A stretch of DNA of 64,000 nucleotides from Emticicia fluvialis (lineage in GTDB: Bacteria > Bacteroidota > Bacteroidia > Cytophagales > Spirosomataceae), in contig NZ_JANUSD010000011.1 of NCBI RefSeq assembly GCF_024793945.1, positions 150,661 to 214,660 of the forward strand, written 5' to 3'. Position numbers and translations under genes: made by a program. Below, piece by piece: positions 27,218 to 35,171 of this stretch (the stretch's first letter is position 1; the number at the start of each line of letters is the position of its first letter). The notes beneath the pieces are model-generated. The model was not told the DNA's origin and searched no databases. It worked only from the letters and a program-made list of their open reading frames with translations.

Positions 27218-27335
27218 TGGCTTCCATGACAAGCATTGGTATTTTTATGTTAATTTTCGATTGCCCTGTCCAATCCGCTTCAACTCAATTGTTATGTTAC
27301 TGAAAACATTTCAAAACCGTTAAACGCTTAAAAAA

Positions 27336-27689
27336 ATGGACGAATACCTATTGATTTTCAGACATGAAGATGGCAGCAAGGTGGCATCTCCCGAACAAAT
27401 GCAGGTTTGGATGAAACAAACTATGGACTGGATTGGCGGCATTGCGGCTCAGAACAAATTTGTAGGTGGCAACGGCCTGCCTCACGACCACGCCAGAGTA
27501 GTACATCATAACAACGTAGTAACCAATGGCCCGTTTGGTGATATAAAAGAAACACTCGGGGGGTACATTGTTGTAAAAGCCGAATCGATAGACGAAGCCG
27601 TTGAATTTGCTAAAGGATGCCCTGTTTTGCAGGGAGAAGGCAACACCGTAGAAGTAAGAAAAGTGGCCAAAGGTGATGGTGTTCATTAA
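27336..27689 (+). CDS. YciI/DGPF-domain protein
   Basis: This 117-residue protein has the ferredoxin-like YCII fold. The opening MDEYLLIFRHEDG, the NGPFGDIKETLGGYIVVKA block (equivalent of the DGPF motif) and the SIDEAVEFAKGCP helix are typical. Its biochemical role is not established; the family includes small putative dehalogenase- or muconolactone-isomerase-like proteins. It precedes an ECF sigma factor gene by under 50 bases. ECF42-type sigma genes are known to sit next to DGPF-protein genes, so a functional pair is likely. Confidence 0.88.
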   Translation: MDEYLLIFRHEDGSKVASPEQMQVWMKQTMDWIGGIAAQNKFVGGNGLPHDHARVVHHNNVVTNGPFGDIKETLGGYIVVKAESIDEAVEFAKGCPVLQGEGNTVEVRKVAKGDGVH

Positions 27690-27736
27690 AAATCAGCGCA
27701 GCCCTTCCCGTAATGGTAAGGGCTCACCCAAACCCT

Positions 27737-28963
27737 ATGCAGCATCAGGAACTCATACCACATTTGTTCAGAACCGAGTTCAGGAAGATAACCGTGGTGT
27801 TGTCAAAACTGATGGGTATAGCACATATTGAAACCGCCGAAGACATAGCCGGCGATACCTTTCTGCTGGCCTTTGAAACATGGCCTTACCGGGGCATCCC
27901 GCCCAACCCTACCGCCTGGCTCTATGCGGTTGCTAAAAACAAGGCCAGGAATATCATTGCCCGTAATCTGATTTTTAATGAAAAAGTGGGCCCTTTGGTT
28001 TCATCGGAAGCAACCACAAGCCAGGAGGTAGAAATTGACCTGTCAGACAAAAACATGACAGACAGCCAGCTACAGATGCTCTTTGCTGTGTGCCACCCCT
28101 CTATTGCTATTGAAGCGCAGATAGGGCTGGCATTGCGCATTCTTTGCGGTTTTGGGATAGATGAAATAGCCACGGCTTTTCTGACTAATAAAGAAACCAT
28201 CAATAAAAGGCTTTACAGAGCAAAGGAGAAACTGCGAACCGAAAAAGTAGCCATTGAGTTTCCGCCTGAAACTGAGATACCCAGCCGGTTAAATGCTGTG
28301 CTGCGCACCCTGTATCTGCTCTTTAATGAAGGTTATTATTCCGAAAGCCAGGATGCTGTTCTCCGTAATGACCTTTGCCTGGAAGCCATGCGACTTACCT
28401 ATATGCTCATTGAGAATGAAACCACTAACAAACCGGAGGCAAACGCCTTGCTATCATTGATGTGTTTTCATGCCTCAAGGTTTGAGGCGCGTAAAAATGC
28501 AAACGGAGAAATAATTCTATACCAGGAGCAGGACGAAAGTCTATGGAACAAAGAATTGATTGAAAAGGGGATGAATTACCTACACCTGGCTTCTAAAGGC
28601 CAACAGGTGTCCAGATATCATCTGGAAGCAGGCATTGCCTACTGGCATACCTTTAAAGCCGATACTTTTGAGAAATGGGAGCAAATACTAAAGCTTTATA
28701 ACCAGCTTCTGATGCTGGAATATTCGCCCATAGCGGCATTGAACCGCACCTTTGCGTTCTCTAAGGTGCATGGCAAAGCAAAAGCTATTACCGAAGCCGG
28801 GAAATTGAATCTGCCCGATAACCCCTATTACTTTACCCTTTTGGGTGAGTTATACAAAGATACCGACACAGCTAAAGCCAGAAATCACTTTGAGCAGGCG
28901 TATCAATTAGCCAAAACACAGGCTGACAAACAGGTAATAAAGCGACAGATAGATGCTTTATGA
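27737..28963 (+). CDS. ECF RNA polymerase sigma factor with C-terminal TPR-like extension (ECF42 type)
   Basis: From ATG 27737 the protein has 408 residues, twice the usual ECF length. Sigma region 2 (AEDIAGDTFLLAFETWPYRGIP) is at about 40-62, and region 4 (GFGIDEIATAFLTNKETINKRLYRAKEKL) at about 140-170. A long C-terminal domain of DUF6596/TPR-like helices follows (RTLYLLFNEGYYSES, LEAMRLTYMLIE, ALNRTFAFSKVHG). This layout and the adjacent YciI gene match the ECF42 group, which lacks a classic anti-sigma factor and is thought to be controlled through its own C-terminal domain. An ATG at 27713 would add eight residues not expected in the family. The gene ends before a terminator. Confidence 0.88.
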   Translation: MQHQELIPHLFRTEFRKITVVLSKLMGIAHIETAEDIAGDTFLLAFETWPYRGIPPNPTAWLYAVAKNKARNIIARNLIFNEKVGPLVSSEATTSQEVEIDLSDKNMTDSQLQMLFAVCHPSIAIEAQIGLALRILCGFGIDEIATAFLTNKETINKRLYRAKEKLRTEKVAIEFPPETEIPSRLNAVLRTLYLLFNEGYYSESQDAVLRNDLCLEAMRLTYMLIENETTNKPEANALLSLMCFHASRFEARKNANGEIILYQEQDESLWNKELIEKGMNYLHLASKGQQVSRYHLEAGIAYWHTFKADTFEKWEQILKLYNQLLMLEYSPIAALNRTFAFSKVHGKAKAITEAGKLNLPDNPYYFTLLGELYKDTDTAKARNHFEQAYQLAKTQADKQVIKRQIDAL

Positions 28964-28981
28964 GCCAGGTATAACCTAAAA

Positions 28982-29019
28982 ACAAAAGTCCCTTCTACCT
29001 GGGCAGAAGGGACTTTTGT
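28982..29019. terminator. Bidirectional hairpin terminator
   Basis: ACAAAAGTCCCTTCT and AGAAGGGACTTTTGT form 15-base arms between the convergent sigma factor and nusG genes. It ends the nusG transcript, so no ribosomal-protein genes follow nusG here. Confidence 0.88.
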
Positions 29020-29036
29020 GCGAATAATATCTTGTA

Positions 29037-29588
29037 TTACATCTTTTCTACTTGTACGTAACCAAGTTCTACAGGAGTACTGCGACCGAAAATCTTTACG
29101 CTTACGCTTAGTTTTTTCTTGTCTTCGTTTATTTCTTCCACAGTACCGTCGAAACCACTGAATGGCCCGTCGATAACTTTTACATTCTCGCCTTTGGTGA
29201 ACGTTAATGTTGGAGAAATCACCTCACCTATAACCTCTTCCTGTACACCTAAGATACGGTTAATTTCTGACTGACGAAGAGGCTCCGGAGTCATTGAGGT
29301 ACCGTTGTTACGGCCAAGAAAGCCAATAACACCCGGCATACTTTTAATCATGTGCAATACCTCACCATTGTTCAGGTCGGCATTCACAAGAATATAGCCC
29401 GGAAAATAACTTTTCTCACGTACACGTTTTTTACCGTTACGCACTTCGGTTATTTTTTCCGATGGAATTAAAATTGTAGGAACCAGATCACTTAATTTGC
29501 GACGAATGGCTTCATTCTCGATGTAGGACTTAATCTTCTTCTCCTGCCCCGAAACTGCTCTTACAACATACCAATTAATTTCGCTCAT
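29037..29588 (-). CDS. nusG: Transcription termination/antitermination factor NusG
   Basis: This 183-residue NusG binds RNA polymerase and couples it to Rho or the ribosome. The NGN domain begins WYVVRAVSGQEKKIKSYIE and includes FPGYILVNADL and MPGVIGFLG. The KOW domain near the C-terminus has GPFSGFDGTVEEIN. I choose ATG 29588 (MSEINWYVV); the frame could open at a TTG three codons earlier. It follows secE by 21 bases. The usual downstream rplK-rplA-rplJ-rplL-rpoBC genes are missing; a terminator and a convergent sigma gene come instead. Confidence 0.97.
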   Translation of the reverse strand: MSEINWYVVRAVSGQEKKIKSYIENEAIRRKLSDLVPTILIPSEKITEVRNGKKRVREKSYFPGYILVNADLNNGEVLHMIKSMPGVIGFLGRNNGTSMTPEPLRQSEINRILGVQEEVIGEVISPTLTFTKGENVKVIDGPFSGFDGTVEEINEDKKKLSVSVKIFGRSTPVELGYVQVEKM

Positions 29589-29609
29589 CGTTAGCAAAAA
29601 TTTAAGGTT

Positions 29610-29792
29610 TTACACTGATTGATAAAATAAACGGAGACCGTTCTCAATCAAAAAATCAATAACACCCACAACCAAAGCAAAAATAATTGATGCCACCAAT
29701 ACAAGTGTAGCACTTGATTGCAGCTCACTCCACTTTGGCCAGGTTACCTCTTTGGTTACTTCTACCCAAGAGTTTTTGAAAAATTCTACCAT
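29610..29792 (-). CDS. secE: Preprotein translocase subunit SecE
   Basis: This 60-residue single-pass SecE has the conserved amphipathic start (FFKNSWVEVTKEVTWPKWSEL) and one transmembrane helix (ATLVLVASIIFALVVGVIDFLI, about 28-50). It is the essential clamp of SecYEG in the inner membrane. The short single-helix form is normal outside Enterobacteria. It lies between tRNA-Trp and nusG on the same strand and is probably expressed with both. Confidence 0.95.
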   Translation of the reverse strand: MVEFFKNSWVEVTKEVTWPKWSELQSSATLVLVASIIFALVVGVIDFLIENGLRLFYQSV

Positions 29793-29817
29793 AAAATTTT
29801 TATGTTCTTTTTACTTG

Positions 29818-29888
29818 CACGGGCACCAGGATTCGAACCCAGACCAAAGGTTTTGGAGACCCTCGTACTACCCTTATACTATGCCCGT
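29818..29888 (-). tRNA. trnW: tRNA-Trp (anticodon CCA)
   Basis: The minus strand folds as a 71-base cloverleaf. The acceptor is ACGGGCA/TGCCCGT, the D-arm GTAT/GTAC, and the anticodon stem AGGGT/ACCTT with loop CTCCAAA. The T-arm is CTGGG/CCTGG with loop TTCGAAT, and the discriminator base is G. The anticodon is CCA for tryptophan. The 3' CCA is not encoded. It precedes secE by 25 bases, the common tRNA-Trp-secE-nusG arrangement. Confidence 0.96.
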
Positions 29889-29916
29889 GTATATTACCAA
29901 AAATCCTTTGGGGTTG

Positions 29917-29948
29917 CAAAGATAGATAGTTTTTTTATTCTTGCCAAA
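29917..29948 (-). promoter_or_regulatory. Strong promoter candidate for tRNA-Trp-secE-nusG
   Basis: On the minus strand TTTG (29948-29945) is separated by 20 bases from TATCTTTG (29924-29917). Both boxes match the Bacteroidota consensus exactly. Transcription would begin about 20 bases before the tRNA. This is the best promoter match I found in the window. Confidence 0.75.
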
Positions 29949-30018
29949 TCAATCAATAAAATAACTAATAATCTTTGGTAATATTTTTATTTGCTGCATC
30001 AGCCGGCGGCTGCCGGTA

Positions 30019-31338
30019 TCAGCTTATTTTCACAATATGATTCTTCTTGCCCTTACCTACCAGCAGATATTTGCCCTGCAGTAATTGCAAAGACGATAAC
30101 GCCAGTTTCTCGTCGGTAATTTTCTCTTTGTTAATGCTCACCCCGTTACCCTGTATGGCTCTGCGGGCTTCGCCTTTAGAGGCATATACTTCATTGCGGG
30201 TTACTGACGATATCAAATCAAGCACGTTGGTGCAGATATCCCACTCTTCTTTACTGATTTCAGTTTGAGGCACACCTTCAAAAACACTGGTAAAGGTATT
30301 TTCGTCCAGACTTTGCAGGGTTTCAAGGGTAGCTTTTCCAAATAAAACCTCCGACGCCTTCACGGCCAGCTCATATTGCGCTTCACCGTGTACCCGAATG
30401 GTTACATCTTTACCTAAGGCCTTCTGGGCAAATCTCAGATGCGGCGCTTCGGCATGCTGCTTTTCAATCTCTTCAATTTCAGCTTTTGAGTATAAAGTAA
30501 ATACCCGCAATAAACGCGGCACATCGGCGTCGTTCTGGTTAAGCCAGAACTGGTAGAAAGCATAAGGCGAGGTCATGCCCGCATCTAACCATACGTTGCC
30601 ACCTTCAGACTTACCAAACTTGGTTCCGTCTGCTTTGGTTACTAATGGGGTAGTCAGTGCAAATGCCTGATAATCTGCCGCATCCTCGCTGTTATCTTCG
30701 CCGGTAATGGCCGATTCTTTCCTTCTGATAAGCTCTGTACCGGTTGTGATGTTACCCCACTGGTCAGAACCGCCCATCTGAATACGTACGCCTTTATTTT
30801 TATATAGCCAGTAGTAATCGTAACCCTGCAACAACTGATATGAAAACTCGGTGAACGAAATACCGGTTTGCAAACGGTTTTTTACAGAGTCTTTAGACAT
30901 CATGTAATTAACCGTCAGATACTTGCCTACTTCGCGCAGAAACTGCAAAAAGCCTATTTCCTTAAACCAGTCGTAGTTATTAACTATCTCGGCCGAGTTT
31001 ACCCCACAATCAAAATCCAGAAATTTAGACAATTGCGCACGAATGGCATCCTGGTTTTCTTTCAGTGTTTCTTCTGACAAAAACTGACGCTCGGCCGATT
31101 TACCTGAGGGGTCACCCACCATTCCGGTTGCTCCGCCTACCAGTGCATAAGGTTTGTGGCCTGCCAGCTGAAAATGTTTCAGCAACATAACAGTTGCCAG
31201 ATTACCTATATGTAACGACCTGGCCGTTGGGTCAAACCCGATATACCCGGCGGTCATTTCTTTGTTCAGCTGGTCTTCTGTGCCCGGCATGGCGTCTTGC
31301 AACATACCACGCCAGCGTAATTCTTCAATAAAATTCAT
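30019..31338 (-). CDS. tyrS: Tyrosyl-tRNA synthetase
   Basis: This class I synthetase charges tRNA-Tyr. From ATG 31338 it has 439 residues; the frame could open seven codons earlier at GTG. The HIGH motif appears as SLHIGNLA (about 41-48), and the KMSKS-type loop as TKFGKSEGG (about 235). The tyrosine-binding segment QLLQGYDYYWLY and GGSDQWGNITTG are present. The C-terminal S4 RNA-binding domain includes RNEVYASKGEARRAIQGNGVSIN. The gene follows the outer-membrane barrel gene on the same strand after a hairpin, and its leader has a small GC-rich stem-loop (31361-31375). Confidence 0.97.
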   Translation of the reverse strand: MNFIEELRWRGMLQDAMPGTEDQLNKEMTAGYIGFDPTARSLHIGNLATVMLLKHFQLAGHKPYALVGGATGMVGDPSGKSAERQFLSEETLKENQDAIRAQLSKFLDFDCGVNSAEIVNNYDWFKEIGFLQFLREVGKYLTVNYMMSKDSVKNRLQTGISFTEFSYQLLQGYDYYWLYKNKGVRIQMGGSDQWGNITTGTELIRRKESAITGEDNSEDAADYQAFALTTPLVTKADGTKFGKSEGGNVWLDAGMTSPYAFYQFWLNQNDADVPRLLRVFTLYSKAEIEEIEKQHAEAPHLRFAQKALGKDVTIRVHGEAQYELAVKASEVLFGKATLETLQSLDENTFTSVFEGVPQTEISKEEWDICTNVLDLISSVTRNEVYASKGEARRAIQGNGVSINKEKITDEKLALSSLQLLQGKYLLVGKGKKNHIVKIS

Positions 31339-31360
31339 ACTCAACCGATTCGTCGGCACG

Positions 31361-31375
31361 CCCGCAAGCGGCGGG
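31361..31375 (-). other. Small GC-rich stem-loop in the tyrS leader
   Basis: CCCGC and GCGGG arms with a five-base loop lie 23 bases upstream of the tyrS ATG. There is no T-run, so it is not a terminator. It may be part of the same GC-rich repeat as the neighbouring palindrome. Confidence 0.4.
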
Positions 31376-31401
31376 AAATTTAAAACGTATATTTAATAAG
31401 C

Positions 31402-31427
31402 GTGCCACGCTTTGCGGGGCGTGGCAC
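31402..31427. repeat. Palindrome with GTGCCACGC/GCGTGGCAC arms
   Basis: Perfect nine-base arms surround the loop TTTGCGGG, downstream of the barrel gene (minus strand) and upstream of tyrS. The same GTGCCACG/CGTGGCAC core recurs after purH at 39914-39957. It could be a dispersed element used as a transcription stop. Confidence 0.65.
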
Positions 31428-31478
31428 TTATTTCTGTTGCAAACTTACAAACGATTTAACAAATCATCGTTACTAAAT

Positions 31479-32180
31479 TTATTTCTTTTTTTTCTTGTCG
31501 CCGTGTTTCCTCCACCAGTTGAAATAATCGCTGAAATTATAAGTTGCCGAAATCTGAAGCGTTCTGTTCTGGAACTCCAAAGGTATCGGGGCCTTGCCAG
31601 TCGGGGTGTAAGTTTTATTTGTTGTATTAGATAAACCATGAACATACCGGATATTAATACTAAACAAATGAGCCACATCCAGCATATCAATTCGCAGGCC
31701 ACCTACTACGTTCAGGTCATGCTGGTTATATGGCCCCCGGCTGGTTCCGGCATTTATGGCATAGCCGTACTCTGGCCCTGCCACAATTGAAATATTTTTG
31801 GCTACCTCATAACCAAATAACACAGGTACGCTAATGTACCGGTACTGATTACGTAAAATGGTATTGCCGGTTTCGGCAAAATTGGTAGAAGCCTTAAAGC
31901 TGCCCCCTCTTACCTGATAATATACTTCTGGCTGGATACTGAATTTCTTCAGATTAAGACGATAGAACAAACCCGCATTGTAGTCATTTCTGAACTTGGG
32001 TATAATATTACTGGGGTTATCAACAATAATTGTTTTCGATATACCCGTACCCACCTTAAAGCCATACTGGCTCAATGGCCGTATCTGGGCAGATGATAGC
32101 AAACTAACGATAAGAAGCAGCGAAGTGAGACCTACTGTAAGTGTATTTTTTGATTGCTTTTGACTGTGTATTTGTTCCAT
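31479..32180 (-). CDS. Outer-membrane beta-barrel protein (porin-like, OMP_b-brl_2/PorT type)
   Basis: This 233-residue protein has an N-terminal signal (LTVGLTSLLLIVSLLSSAQ, residues about 14-32). A series of alternating beta strands typical of small eight- to ten-stranded barrels follows: AGLFYRLNLKKFSIQPEVYY, YISVPVLFGYEVAKNISIVAG and HDLNVVGGLRIDML. The tail is WWRKHGDKKKKK, unusually basic for the end of a barrel, where an aromatic residue is expected. The role is unknown; the family covers PorT-like and adhesion barrels. A candidate -7 box overlaps the queA stop just upstream. Confidence 0.78.
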   Translation of the reverse strand: MEQIHSQKQSKNTLTVGLTSLLLIVSLLSSAQIRPLSQYGFKVGTGISKTIIVDNPSNIIPKFRNDYNAGLFYRLNLKKFSIQPEVYYQVRGGSFKASTNFAETGNTILRNQYRYISVPVLFGYEVAKNISIVAGPEYGYAINAGTSRGPYNQHDLNVVGGLRIDMLDVAHLFSINIRYVHGLSNTTNKTYTPTGKAPIPLEFQNRTLQISATYNFSDYFNWWRKHGDKKKKK

Positions 32181-32240
32181 CAGCGGATATTAAAGATATT
32201 TTTAGAATAGCGGTTTTAAACCATAACGAAATTTGATTGG

Positions 32241-32248
32241 CAAAATTA
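32241..32248 (-). promoter_or_regulatory. Candidate -7 box TAATTTTG for the barrel gene
   Basis: On the minus strand TAATTTTG begins within the queA stop codon, about 60 bases before the barrel ATG. There is no clear TTG at -33. This suggests the barrel gene has its own promoter. Confidence 0.35.
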
Positions 32249-33439
32249 CGGAATCAGTAGCGAAGAATCACCATAACTGAGAAAACGAAAGTTATTTTCA
32301 AGCGCAAAATCATAGATTGTTCTCCAGTTATCGCCTACCAAGGCTGCTACAAGCAGAATAAGGGTTGAGTCGGGCTGATGAAAATTGGTAATAATTCCTT
32401 TACAGATTCTGAACTGATAGCCCGGAAAAATGAAAATCTCGGTTTCGCCAATCAGTTGTTCTATGTTTTTCAGGTCCATGTAGTTTAACACAGCCTGCAA
32501 CGATGCCTCAATGCTGACTTCGTTCTGCCATTGATACGGAAACAGCTTTTCAATAAAGAAAGTCTCATTCCCTTCCAACAGTTTCACGCCAAACCAGTAC
32601 AGGCTTTCAAGCGACCTCATAGAGGTTGTGCCCACTGGTATCACAAATGCCCTATTCGCAAGCAGTTTTTTTATAAAGTCTTTTTCAAACACAATCTGTT
32701 CAGAGTGCATCTGGTGTTCTACCACATTCTGCACCTTAATGGGCTGAAACGTCCCTGCCCCTACGTGCAGGGTTATGAAATCGTATTCAATATCATTAGT
32801 AACCAGGTCGAACAACACTTTTTCGGTAAAATGCAGCCCTGCTGTGGGGGCAGCCACGGCACCGTCGTTTTTAGAATAAACGGTCTGGTAGGTATCGTAA
32901 TCCTTCTCTTCGGTTTCTCGTTTCAGGTAAGGTGGCAACGGAATCTGGCCAAAAAAACGAACAATCTCTGCGAAGGTCAGTTCAGGGTTATTCCAGGTAA
33001 ACTGCACATAGTTTTTTTCGTTGTCAACCAGTTCTGCTACCAGTTCCAGATCATCTTTAGCATGAACGCTGTATTTACCCGTAAGCCTGCCCTTCAGCCT
33101 TTTCTTATTACCAATCATGCAGGCCCACGTACAGGTATCGCGCGTTTCCATTACCTGCGATATGACCGTGGAAGGTGCAACAGGATTCAGCAGGAAAATC
33201 TCAATCAACGCTCCGCTTTCTTTTTGAAAATAAAGCCTAGCGGGAATCACTTTTGTGTTGTTGAAAACCAGAAAAGATTCTTTCGGCAGGTGCGCTGCCA
33301 GGTTATAGAAACGGTCTTCGCTTATTAAAGAGTCTTTGTAAACCAGTAGTTTAGACACATCACGGGGTTCAACCGGAAACCGGGCGATTCGCTCATCTGG
33401 CAGATGATACGTATATTTATCTAAATCAAGGTTTATCAT
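32246..33439 (-). CDS. queA: S-adenosylmethionine:tRNA ribosyltransferase-isomerase (QueA)
   Basis: This enzyme transfers the ribosyl part of SAM to preQ1 in tRNA, making epoxyqueuosine. Family blocks are YHLPDERIARFPVEPRD near the start, LVFNNTKVIPARL (about 57-69), GAVAAPTAGLHFTEKVL, TLHVGAGTFQPIKV and the C-terminal FHQPDSTLILLVAALVG. At 397 residues it is longer than E. coli QueA (356), consistent with the long QueA-like form I associate with Bacteroidota. Other queuosine genes are not adjacent. It lies 24 bases after the membrane-protein gene on the same strand and is probably co-transcribed with it. Confidence 0.93.
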   Translation of the reverse strand: MINLDLDKYTYHLPDERIARFPVEPRDVSKLLVYKDSLISEDRFYNLAAHLPKESFLVFNNTKVIPARLYFQKESGALIEIFLLNPVAPSTVISQVMETRDTCTWACMIGNKKRLKGRLTGKYSVHAKDDLELVAELVDNEKNYVQFTWNNPELTFAEIVRFFGQIPLPPYLKRETEEKDYDTYQTVYSKNDGAVAAPTAGLHFTEKVLFDLVTNDIEYDFITLHVGAGTFQPIKVQNVVEHQMHSEQIVFEKDFIKKLLANRAFVIPVGTTSMRSLESLYWFGVKLLEGNETFFIEKLFPYQWQNEVSIEASLQAVLNYMDLKNIEQLIGETEIFIFPGYQFRICKGIITNFHQPDSTLILLVAALVGDNWRTIYDFALENNFRFLSYGDSSLLIP

Positions 33440-33463
33440 ACTTTCCGAATCTATAGGCTACAC

Positions 33464-33970
33464 TTATTCCTTTGTTTCAGGATTGGTGTACAATAATTTA
33501 ACGGGCAGATAAAATATAACCACAAGCAGAATAACTGCACCAGCCAAAACAAACCAGTCGTAATTAATATCCAGTTTCTGGTCTTCCGAGCGATTCACAC
33601 GGCTCAGCGCCAGCAAAAAGAAAATCATGTAGGTATTAATAACCGCTATGAAAACATCAAACCAGGTGGCTAGCAACTGTCTCAACGCATCTGTATTTTT
33701 GGCCCACAGGCTTTTCTGGTTTAGCTGTGCAAAATTCAATCTTAGTACCTGGCTTTTGAGCAGGTTCAGCAGAAAATTAAATACGATGATGGTACCAAAA
33801 GCGATATAAAAGAAGTCTTGCTTACTGATGAAGTCATCAGGCCTGCCCGATGAAGTATGATGAACGGCTACGTCATCAGGAAAAGTAAAATAACAAACAA
33901 TTAAAGTAATAGCTAAAAATGGCATAGATACTTTACGCCACAAGCTGAAAAATATATTTGATATAGACAT
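33464..33970 (-). CDS. Four-helix membrane protein of unknown function
   Basis: This 168-residue protein has four hydrophobic segments: about 16-28 (PFLAITLIVCYFTF), 52-68 (FFYIAFGTIIVFNFLLN), 103-122 (WFDVFIAVINTYMIFFLLAL) and 138-157 (WFVLAGAVILLVVIFYLPVK). Polar loops such as HHTSSGRPDDFISK lie between the first two. I do not recognise a functional motif. It precedes queA in the same direction with a 24-base gap. Confidence 0.7.
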   Translation of the reverse strand: MSISNIFFSLWRKVSMPFLAITLIVCYFTFPDDVAVHHTSSGRPDDFISKQDFFYIAFGTIIVFNFLLNLLKSQVLRLNFAQLNQKSLWAKNTDALRQLLATWFDVFIAVINTYMIFFLLALSRVNRSEDQKLDINYDWFVLAGAVILLVVIFYLPVKLLYTNPETKE

Positions 33971-34114
33971 CAGAAGGAAATTTTTGATTTACAGGCTACT
34001 CTGCAAATCACTTTCTAAAACAAATGCATCGGGTAGCACGACCAATTTTAATGGCAAAGGTACATTACAGATTTAGATTTTTCTCAAAAAAACTTTTTTC
34101 ATTCTACCCCTTTG

Positions 34115-34122
34115 TATATTTG
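34115..34122 (+). promoter_or_regulatory. Candidate -7 box TATATTTG for the lipoprotein operon
   Basis: This is an exact TAnnTTTG match 27 bases before the ATG at 34149. The T-rich tract at 34094-34099 lacks a clear -33 TTG. Confidence 0.45.
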
Positions 34123-34148
34123 GCAAACTTTTAAGTGGGCACCTGTTT

Positions 34149-35171
34149 ATGCGATTTCACCTGTTTTTGATTGTTCTGCTTATTCAGTCCTGCAGAACAG
34201 ATACACCACCCAAAGACCTGACCAGAGGGTTTTATTACTGGAAATCGTCGTTTAAATTGACCGAAGCCGACAAAAAAACACTTGATACCTGCCATATCAA
34301 CAAACTTTACATTAAAGCCTTTGATATAGACTGGGATTTTAAAGCCAATGCGCCTGCCACAAAAGCCCCTGTACAGTTTGATGAGCTGCCTCCTAAAACC
34401 ATTACGCTGGTCCCTGCCGTTTTTATTACCAACCAGACCCTCAAACAATTAACGTATGCCGATATAAAGAACCTGGCAAACTTCATGCAAACTCAGTTGA
34501 TGAAGGTATGGTCGGGTCTGTATTTTAATGAAATCCAGATTGATTGCGACTGGACTATCAGCACCAGGCAGAAATATTTTCGCTTACTTGAATTACTGAA
34601 ACAACAAAACCCGGATAAAACCCTCTCGGCTACTATTCGTTTACACCAAATCAAGTTTGCGCATAAAACGGGTATCCCGCCTGTTGACAGAGGTATGCTG
34701 ATGTTTTACAATATGTCTGACTGGAAAAACCCCAATATCAAAAACTCTATTTTTGACCTCAACGCGGCTTCGCAGTACACAGCCACGCTCAGCAATTATC
34801 CGCTGGCGCTGGATGTTGCCTTCCCGATATTCAGGTGGGCGGTTTTTTATCGAAACAATCGCTTCATGACAGTTGTTAATAAGCTGGACGAAGCCACGCT
34901 GAACAGGCAAACTTTTTTAAGAAAAGACGGCAACCGATATGATGTAGAAACTGATACTTATGCCTTTGGAATGTCGTTACGTAAAGGCGACCTGATACGA
35001 ACAGAAGAAGTAACGTATGACGAACTTTTGAAAGGTTCGAAGGCAATAAGCAAACAAATTTCCACACAAAAACTTACATTTGTATTCTATTATTTAGATC
35101 CTGAAATTACATCTCATTACAGCCATGAGCAGCTCTGCCAGATCTTTCTTTCGTTTGGGTTACCGGACTAA
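34149..35171 (+). CDS. Lipoprotein of unknown function, TIM-barrel-like
   Basis: This 340-residue protein starts with a lipoprotein signal (MRFHLFLIVLLIQSC, Cys15). The rest alternates beta and alpha segments as in a glycoside-hydrolase-like TIM barrel. GFYYWKSSFKLTEAD leads to HINKLYIKAFDIDWDF, then FNEIQIDCDWTISTRQKY, LSATIRLHQIKF and MLMFYNMSDW. The acidic residues in QIDCDWT sit where a barrel enzyme could hold its active site (inference). I do not know the family function. The last 47 bases overlap the start of the next lipoprotein gene, so the two are translated together and probably act together at the cell surface. Confidence 0.7.
   Translation: MRFHLFLIVLLIQSCRTDTPPKDLTRGFYYWKSSFKLTEADKKTLDTCHINKLYIKAFDIDWDFKANAPATKAPVQFDELPPKTITLVPAVFITNQTLKQLTYADIKNLANFMQTQLMKVWSGLYFNEIQIDCDWTISTRQKYFRLLELLKQQNPDKTLSATIRLHQIKFAHKTGIPPVDRGMLMFYNMSDWKNPNIKNSIFDLNAASQYTATLSNYPLALDVAFPIFRWAVFYRNNRFMTVVNKLDEATLNRQTFLRKDGNRYDVETDTYAFGMSLRKGDLIRTEEVTYDELLKGSKAISKQISTQKLTFVFYYLDPEITSHYSHEQLCQIFLSFGLPD

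Noticed and set aside
31339..31478. T-box or attenuation leader for tyrS
   Set aside because: No T-box sequence and no T-run terminator precede tyrS. The GC-rich hairpins there look like a gene-end palindrome and a small stem-loop.
32531..33328. 265-residue plus-strand open frame
   Set aside because: It is antisense to queA, whose protein shows full family motifs. The composition is that of a shadow frame, rich in His, Phe and Cys.
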